From Mytilisepta virgata (Eukaryota > Mollusca > Bivalvia > Mytilida > Mytilidae): a stretch of 64,000 nt of DNA. Location: contig CM051521.1 of NCBI GenBank assembly GCA_028015205.1, positions 98,370,513 through 98,434,512 of the forward strand, written 5' to 3'. This document shows positions 57,874 to 64,000 of this stretch, in pieces. The stretch's first letter is position 1, and each line of letters opens with the position of its first letter. The notes beneath the pieces were generated by a model. The model was not told where the DNA came from. It saw only the letters and a list, made by a program, of their open reading frames with translations, and searched no databases. Position numbers and translations under genes: made by a program.

Positions 57874-58297
57874 CAATGTAAAAGAAATAATTTATCGGTG
57901 ATATATATCATAGAATGTATAATATCAAATTGAAAAATGGTTTATTTTCATATTTTGGAAGAATGAACAATGTCAGTGATACATTGCTTCTGTGTGTCCT
58001 TTTTTAAACTGCAAGTGTTTTTTTTTTGGTAAAATCTCAAAACTTTTCTTTAAAAATAAAGTAATAAGTATTACACTACCTTTTGTTTCCATTAGTTGTA
58101 ATTATATATTGTTGTTTCCACTGCTGAAATGCCCCAAATATTTTATGAGAGATGATTTTTCAATTTTTGTGTTCATTTCTTTGATCTTTGCATCATATAT
58201 GACATCACCACAGAAATGTGACGTTGCAGAATATGTGCAAGTTCTGTTGCCAAAAGTTTGATCCTTGTTGATTTGTAAGACATACCTAACTATTTTT

Positions 58298-58470
58298 AGC
58301 TCACATGGCCCAAAGGGAAGGCCATGTGAGCTTTTGTCATCACTTGGTGCCAGTCGTCCGTCTGTAAACTTTTATTTTTGATCTTCTCCTCTGAAACCCT
58401 TAGCCAAATTAACTGAAACTTCTATGAAGCATCTATGGAAGGACCTCTATAAAGTTTGCATATTTTGTTT
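58298..58470 (+). repeat. Family A repeat, 5' part with terminal hairpin
   Basis: Perfect inverted repeat AGCTCACATGGCC (58298-58310) / GGCCATGTGAGCT (58320-58332), then GTCATCACTTGGTGCCAGTC and CTTCTCCTCTGAAACCCTTA, as in the other copies. The 3' part is not recognisable. Confidence 0.7.
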
Positions 58471-59149
58471 CTTATTGTACAACACATATGAGCAGGAAAT
58501 TATATTTCACATTCATGTATTTGAAATAAATGATTTTCCCTCATAAATACCCATATTCAAATCCTTAGTGTTAGTATTTATGAAAAAATTTTATAGGTAT
58601 AAATCTTTTTGTTAATACAAAGTCTTAAGGAATTTTTATATGAAGATTTAAGTATGGTTTTTGATAAAGGATTCCTATTTTGAGTACTGTTAATTTGTAA
58701 CTAGACTTGGAATTCAGTGACAGGACATTACAAAATGACATACTGGTAATTGTAGTTTATTAGACCTAACATTATCATTGTTGTGTTTTTTTTGGGGGGT
58801 TTTTTTTGTTTAAAACAGTCATTTTATAACTAGTACAGAATTAACATCACTAGTCTTTCATTTTATGTATATATTAATTGTAAATTAAAATCGTCCATAT
58901 TTATATGTGTTTGAGTTGTTTCCCTTCCCATGCTACTACAGCACATCACTAAATTAAGGTAGTATATGTATAAGAACTCCATAGAAGTTTAGAAGGCACA
59001 TAACTTCAAAGTCAAAATTGAAAAGACATTTTTTAATTCTGAAAAATGTAACAAGTATGAAAGATGCAGAAGATGAGTTGCCTCATAATTTAATTTTTTT
59101 TTATCAAGGCATAAGATAACCATTACAACAGTAATTTGTATTAATTAAT
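58471..59149. other. Downstream of CHTF18, no gene seen
   Basis: AT-rich with one T/G-rich run near 58785-58810. Confidence 0.6.
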
Positions 59150-59800
59150 TTCCTTCACATATGATTGCCAGATACATTTCCTGAAAGTCCAGGAAATTTC
59201 CTAAATTAAATAATGCAATTGTTCCATGCACTTCCTGTTTCACTGTTGATATCACTGAAGCAGTGTTGCCATGAAATTTTCCAACTAACAGTGTTCCAAG
59301 AAGTATTCTAACATTAGAATTTCAATGTTTAAAATTTAATTGTTCAGAGCAATTGCTGTATATTCCAATGATGATTTCCATCATCACTAAGTACTTCTTC
59401 TATAAAATTAAGATCAGGGCTATTCAGGAAAAAATACCAAAATTGGTATTGCAATGTTTGATTTCATTTTATATGGTTTTTAGGTTTTTCCAAAAAAAAT
59501 TGAAAGGTCTCAGAGACTTCCAGGACATTTGCCATAGATGAATTCGTTTGTGTCCACATTCGCAATTTCAAAGCTGATTCCTTCAATATATGGTTGCCAG
59601 GTACTTTTCTCAAAAACTGAAGGTCTGAAAGTTTTCCAAGAGATTTACCAATGATGAAATAACAGTGTTAAAATTCCATTGTTCCACAGCTGATTACTTT
59701 AATATATGGTTGCAATGTACTTTCCCAAAAATTAAAGGTGTAAGAGTCTTTCAGAATATTTATCAAAGATGAAATTCAGCTGTTCCAAGCAAGTGCTATT
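59150..59800. repeat. Degenerate tandem repeat, unit about 116 bp
   Basis: ATATGGTTGCCAGGTACTTT-like starts at 59471, 59587 and 59704 (spacing 116 and 117), each followed by CAAAAAMTKAAAGGTCTSAG-like, TTCCAGGACATTTGCCAWAG-like and GATGAAATTC-like parts. Earlier, weaker copies begin near 59159. Confidence 0.7.
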
Positions 59801-60100
59801 TCACAGTTCAGGACTTTTATGGAAATACTGTTTGAAGCTACAATATTGGTACAAAATTATAGAAATACTTCAGACACTAAAGAAGTAGAGCCATTTTATT
59901 TTCAAAAATTCTTAATTTTTAACAAATTTGCCAAATTAAGGTCTTTAAGACAGTTTTTAAACACTGAAGCACACTTAGAACAAAATTATTTTTACCTGCG
60001 TGGCCAATGGCGAAAGCAGTTCAAGTAACCGCTTGACTCTGTCCGACCGTCCGTCTATCGTACCGTCTGTCCGAAAGACCTTGGTTAAGATACTTTCGTC

Positions 60101-60364
60101 AAAGTTTTCTTGGCTCCTACAGAAGGCAATGGTGTTATATTTTGTCTGAAGCTTCATAATGTTGAGTTGTACAAATATGGCGTGTAAGCAATTTTTGGAT
60201 CTGTCGTGCAGCCACTTCATGGTTGCCGATAGTTTAAAATTCAGCAATACTCAAAATAATAGAAAATTTTCGTGAAAGTTTTCTTGGCTTCTACAGAAGA
60301 GAATTATTTTATATTTTGTCTGCAGCTTCATAATGTTGAGCTGTGTAAGCAATTTTTGGATCTG
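60101..60364. repeat. Local direct duplication
   Basis: AAAGTTTTCTTGGCTYCTAC through GTAAGCAATTTTTGGATCTG occurs at 60101-60203 and 60275-60364, with an internal 13-base length difference. Confidence 0.85.
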
Positions 60365-60412
60365 AATTGCATGCACGCTGCGACGCAGGCCCACCCCCTG
60401 TTTTGGTCTTGG

Positions 60413-60437
60413 TTTTTTTTTTTTTTTTTTTTTTTTT
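60413..60437. repeat. Poly-T tract of 25
   Basis: Follows the duplicated segment after a GC-richer GCAGGCCCACCCCCTG. Could be the tail of an inserted - strand retrosequence, but no element was recognised. Confidence 0.9.
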
Positions 60438-62823
60438 GTTTTTGTGATGATTTATGTATTTTGTGACAGAAGAACGGTTTTGGTTCTGAGTGTCCTCTTG
60501 GTAATATTTCAAAAAGTTATACAAATTGCTTTGCAAATTAACCAAATGAACTTGGACTTAAAAATAGTTTGTTCGTTAACATGCAAATTCATTGCTTACA
60601 ATCGTTTATGATAAAAAAAAAGTAGGCCAAATTTTGGATTACAAAATTATGGTTATGGGTGAAACAAAAATAGGGGAAAGTTGCCGTACCCCATAGAAAC
60701 CATGATTATCATCAATACGAAGGGAAACAATTGTTTGGAATTTTAGTTTTACTAAAATAACGATCTTAAGGTTGCTATGCTCTCTGCACATACAATGCAC
60801 AAAGTTGAAACATATATACATGTACGTATTAAAAAAATTCAGTTCTTTGAATGAGCAATTTTTTGTTCAACAAAACAGTAAAACTCAGCATTATAATCTG
60901 TGCATCTTGTTTTGTACTGTGTACGGGGAATTTAAGGATCTGATTGGTACACTTTTAAATTGTCTCATAGAGTGTCATAACTTTCATATATAACATTGTG
61001 TAGAAGGGTATAAATGGACAATTTTAATTTAATGTACGTAAAGTCTTATACAAGTTATCCCTTGACATTGCAGACTTCAAAGATGAATAATAATTGACTA
61101 CTTTGTGTGTACTGATAATTGTCAAACTCTATAATTAGCTTGGGGTGTATAGATTATATATCAAAATAAAGACTAACCAAATTAATAACAATAAAAATAA
61201 AAAACGTTATTTATGTCTTTGCTTCAAGTCATTTAATAGTAATAGCTTGATGCCAGACAAATAAAATTTGGCTTTAGTGGCAATAATATATATCTAGAGT
61301 TTTGTAATTACATCAAATAAATACGGCAGGTTAAAATTCTTATAAGATTCTTGAACGGTGTATATACATTGCATACTCTAATTTCTTACCTATGGCGAAT
61401 GGTATTTGTCAGGAAAAAAAGGTTTAAATTTCAGACAGAATTTATATGGCATCGTAAATTATTTTATTTTTTCTTTTCTTTATTAGTCTGAATGTTCCAA
61501 CATACGATAGTTACAGTGAATTTTAATCAAAAGGTTAAATTGTGTTGGACAATAAGAAAATTAAAGTTATTGTTTAAATTTTTATTTTGCCTGTGTGACA
61601 ATCTACCTTGCCTAACAGTGTCTTCAAGATAAATAAAAGCCATAAAAGTTCTTGTCATGTGGATGTGGGAATGTTGTCAAGAATCCGTTCCCTTTCCCAT
61701 TATATATTATTTTAATGAAATAAAGGTTCTTTAAAAATTCAGTAAAGCTATTATTTTAGGGTTTTTTCTTAATTTAAACAATTCGTGATTTGTCAGGACA
61801 AACAACTCCTCCTGATAGAACTGACTACTTCATTGGGAAGCCGGTTAATGGGATCGTCGACCCCGATTTTTCTTTTTCTCTACTAAAAGTATTATACTAA
61901 GAGTGATTTACAATTGTTATCTACGAGTTAAACATTTCTGATCACACAATCCCCGTCATGTGTAAGAGAATATTGCATCATCTCTGCCTAAAAGGGCAAG
62001 TGAACATTGTATTTTTTTAAATGAAGATAATCGTTACAAGGTGATAAAGTATGAAAAAATTCCGCCAGAAAAAGTAAGTATGACCTTTCATTAGAACCAA
62101 TGTAATAACGTACACCCTTTTCTCAAGGCTAAATACACTACCGGCTTGTGTTTGCCATCCAAAATGAATGACACAGTGTAAGGACAAGTAGAACATTTGC
62201 TAACGAGTCCGAAATAGTTTTCCAGCAGCTTTGTGGAGAGTCTGTAAAAGGCTATTAAATTGACGTTTACAGTTGAAAGTTAGACCAGAATAGTGTTAAC
62301 ATTTGTCCACCGAAAATAATTACCAACTGAAAATTAAATCGCTTAAAATGTGTTATTTACTACTGATAGAAATGTGTTATCCTTAAGAGGCAAACATAGA
62401 AACTTTGCCAATGTCATGAACAAATATAACGGCAACACAAGATTATTAAAATATAAACATTAAAGCCTATAAAAAATTTAACATGACATCACAAAAACCA
62501 TAATTTTATGTAGTAATGTGAAACACAATAAAATGAAGGGATATCTGATGCTATGGAGGTTTAATAATGCTTACTCAGTGGTTGTCTCAGATGAAATATT
62601 TTTTTCTCTGTCTCAACCTCCTCCTGTTGGTCAATAATGATTAAATGTTAATTTAAAAACAAGTGCTTTCATAAACGACAGTTGAGTGTCAATAATATTA
62701 TGAGCAAAATTTAAGACAAAGTCAACTCAGTGTTTTGCATTACGAGGAAATCTGTTTCCAAGTTAGAATATGAATAAATAAAATATGTATCTTGCAAAAC
62801 AGCTCATACGACAATATAAATAG
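60438..62823. other. No gene recognised
   Basis: AT-rich sequence without recognisable coding, RNA or repeat structure. Confidence 0.55.
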
Positions 62824-62976
62824 TTGTTCGGCTCCGATCTTAACAAGGATTGCCAATTTTCCTACCGAATGTCGGTGGTTCTCTGCGGGTACTCCAGCTC
62901 CCGCCACCAATAAAAACTGGCCACCGCGAAATAGCCAAATGTGCTGAAAACGGCGTAAAACCCAAACTAAACAAAA
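62824..62976 (+). mobile_element. tRNA-derived SINE, 5'-truncated
   Basis: Begins within the body (GTTCGGCTCCGATCTTAACA) and runs through GCCACCAATAAAAACTGGCC, CCGCGAAATAGCCAAATGTG and CGGCGTAAAACCCAAACTAA. It lacks the tRNA-like head. Confidence 0.88.
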
Positions 62977-64000
62977 GCGGTGAAATGTCAAATGGGCAGA
63001 AAACGATAGTAAAATTCAAATAAAACTAAATACAAGCATTAACAACCACAAAGTTAACTGAAGTTCTTTTCTATATACAGATTCGGTCTTTGTTTTGGTT
63101 TCATATATTTGCTGCTCGTGAGCAATTATATTGGCATAATCTTTGGGTCATTTTAATCCTTAACATTTGTTGCTGTCCTTGTATTTAGGTTATTTTTTAC
63201 TTTTACCTTTTAAGGGTTGCAGCCATTCTCTGTCCATTTGATTTGACATCTCACCTCTATGGAACAGAGTAATCCACATGTCAAATTAAGTAACACACAA
63301 GGTATTCAAAGTTTTTAAAATAAATACTAATATAAATGCCAATACTGTTATATGCATAAAAATAACAACTATACACAAGCATTAGTAAGTAACAGCCAAA
63401 CAATTTTTACCTAAAACCTGTTCAACTTCAGACGGAACAAATGAGGTGTCAAGAAATCTAATAGAAGGCATTTATACTTATTCTGAAAAACCTACATCTA
63501 TTTATCAAAGGACGATATGATACCATTGTGAATGAAAATGTGTGCCAAAGAGGACTCTTTAATTTCAGTTTCCCTAAGCTAGATAAATGCAATTATATTC
63601 TTAGAATAAATGAGCCAAATCAAATTTTCAATGGTCTAATCTGAAATGAAAATACCGAACCTACACTTCTGTATTTTTGTTTTCTGGTATGGTAGCCTTT
63701 GTCAAAAGTTACTATAAATGACTCTCACAATCATCTTGCCCTGGGGTTTCATATTTGATATTTGATTAAGCTCCTGAATGAATCACTTCCACTTTCACTC
63801 ACATTTGAACACTTGAACCACAATGCGACAAAGTAGTATTTGTTTAAACTGAAATATATTAAACGTTTCATGATGACAACTTTGATGCACCTTTTCTGCA
63901 AATTTGACTTATCATGTCTCATCAAGGTCAAAACAATAGCCCAAGATTATAAAATTTTTGAAGATTAACCTATTTATCGCTCACCAAATACCAGACAAAG
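62977..64000. other. No gene recognised to the window end
   Basis: Nothing beyond short AT-rich open frames. Confidence 0.55.

Noticed and set aside
60272..60545. Frames with FFFF or KKKK runs
   Set aside because: Translations of the 25-base poly-T tract.

Overview
This is a eukaryotic nuclear window that fits a marine bivalve, most likely a mussel (Mytilidae). It is AT-rich, its genes are split by GT-AG introns, and it carries tRNA-derived SINEs, several LINE remnants and dispersed repeats of kinds I recall as abundant in mussel genomes. The taxon is inferred from repeat character and protein similarity by eye; no search was run.

Two protein-coding genes are well supported, both on the + strand. 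(1) 1553-25896: the 3' part of a cGMP-dependent protein kinase (PKG type I, PRKG1/foraging/egl-4 family). Fifteen exons encode about 541 residues, from the middle of cyclic-nucleotide-binding site A through site B, a linker and the whole AGC kinase domain to the family's C-terminal GWD(I)xF ending. The upstream exons lie outside the window. (2) 34115-57526: a complete CHTF18 (Ctf18) gene. Twenty-three exons encode about 923 residues of the large subunit of the alternative clamp loader Ctf18-RFC, including the P-loop, DEID Walker B and the C-terminal tail that binds Dcc1-Ctf8. All exon joins were checked by splice signals and reading phase.

Layout: 1-1552 is PKG intron with a decayed LINE on the - strand. 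1553-25896 is the PKG exons, with introns holding a SINE copy at 17.3 kb and another at 19.8 kb, a retroelement remnant near 11.3-12.0 kb and short tandem duplications. 25.9-34.1 kb is intergenic, with a second LINE (30980-32900, - strand) that still shows YADD. 34.1-57.5 kb is CHTF18, whose introns are repeat-rich. 57.5-64 kb has no recognised gene and holds repeat fragments and a truncated SINE.

The two genes have no evident functional link (cGMP signalling versus sister-chromatid cohesion and DNA replication). I did not find an undescribed gene system. The most interesting structures are in the CHTF18 introns. One is a 2.09-kb insertion with near-identical 0.67-kb terminal direct repeats. 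The other is a 145-bp tandem array invaded separately by a SINE (10-bp target duplication) and by a 294-bp Harbinger-like MITE (TAA target duplication, 25-bp terminal inverted repeats). CHTF18 exon 2 also has two in-frame splice donors.
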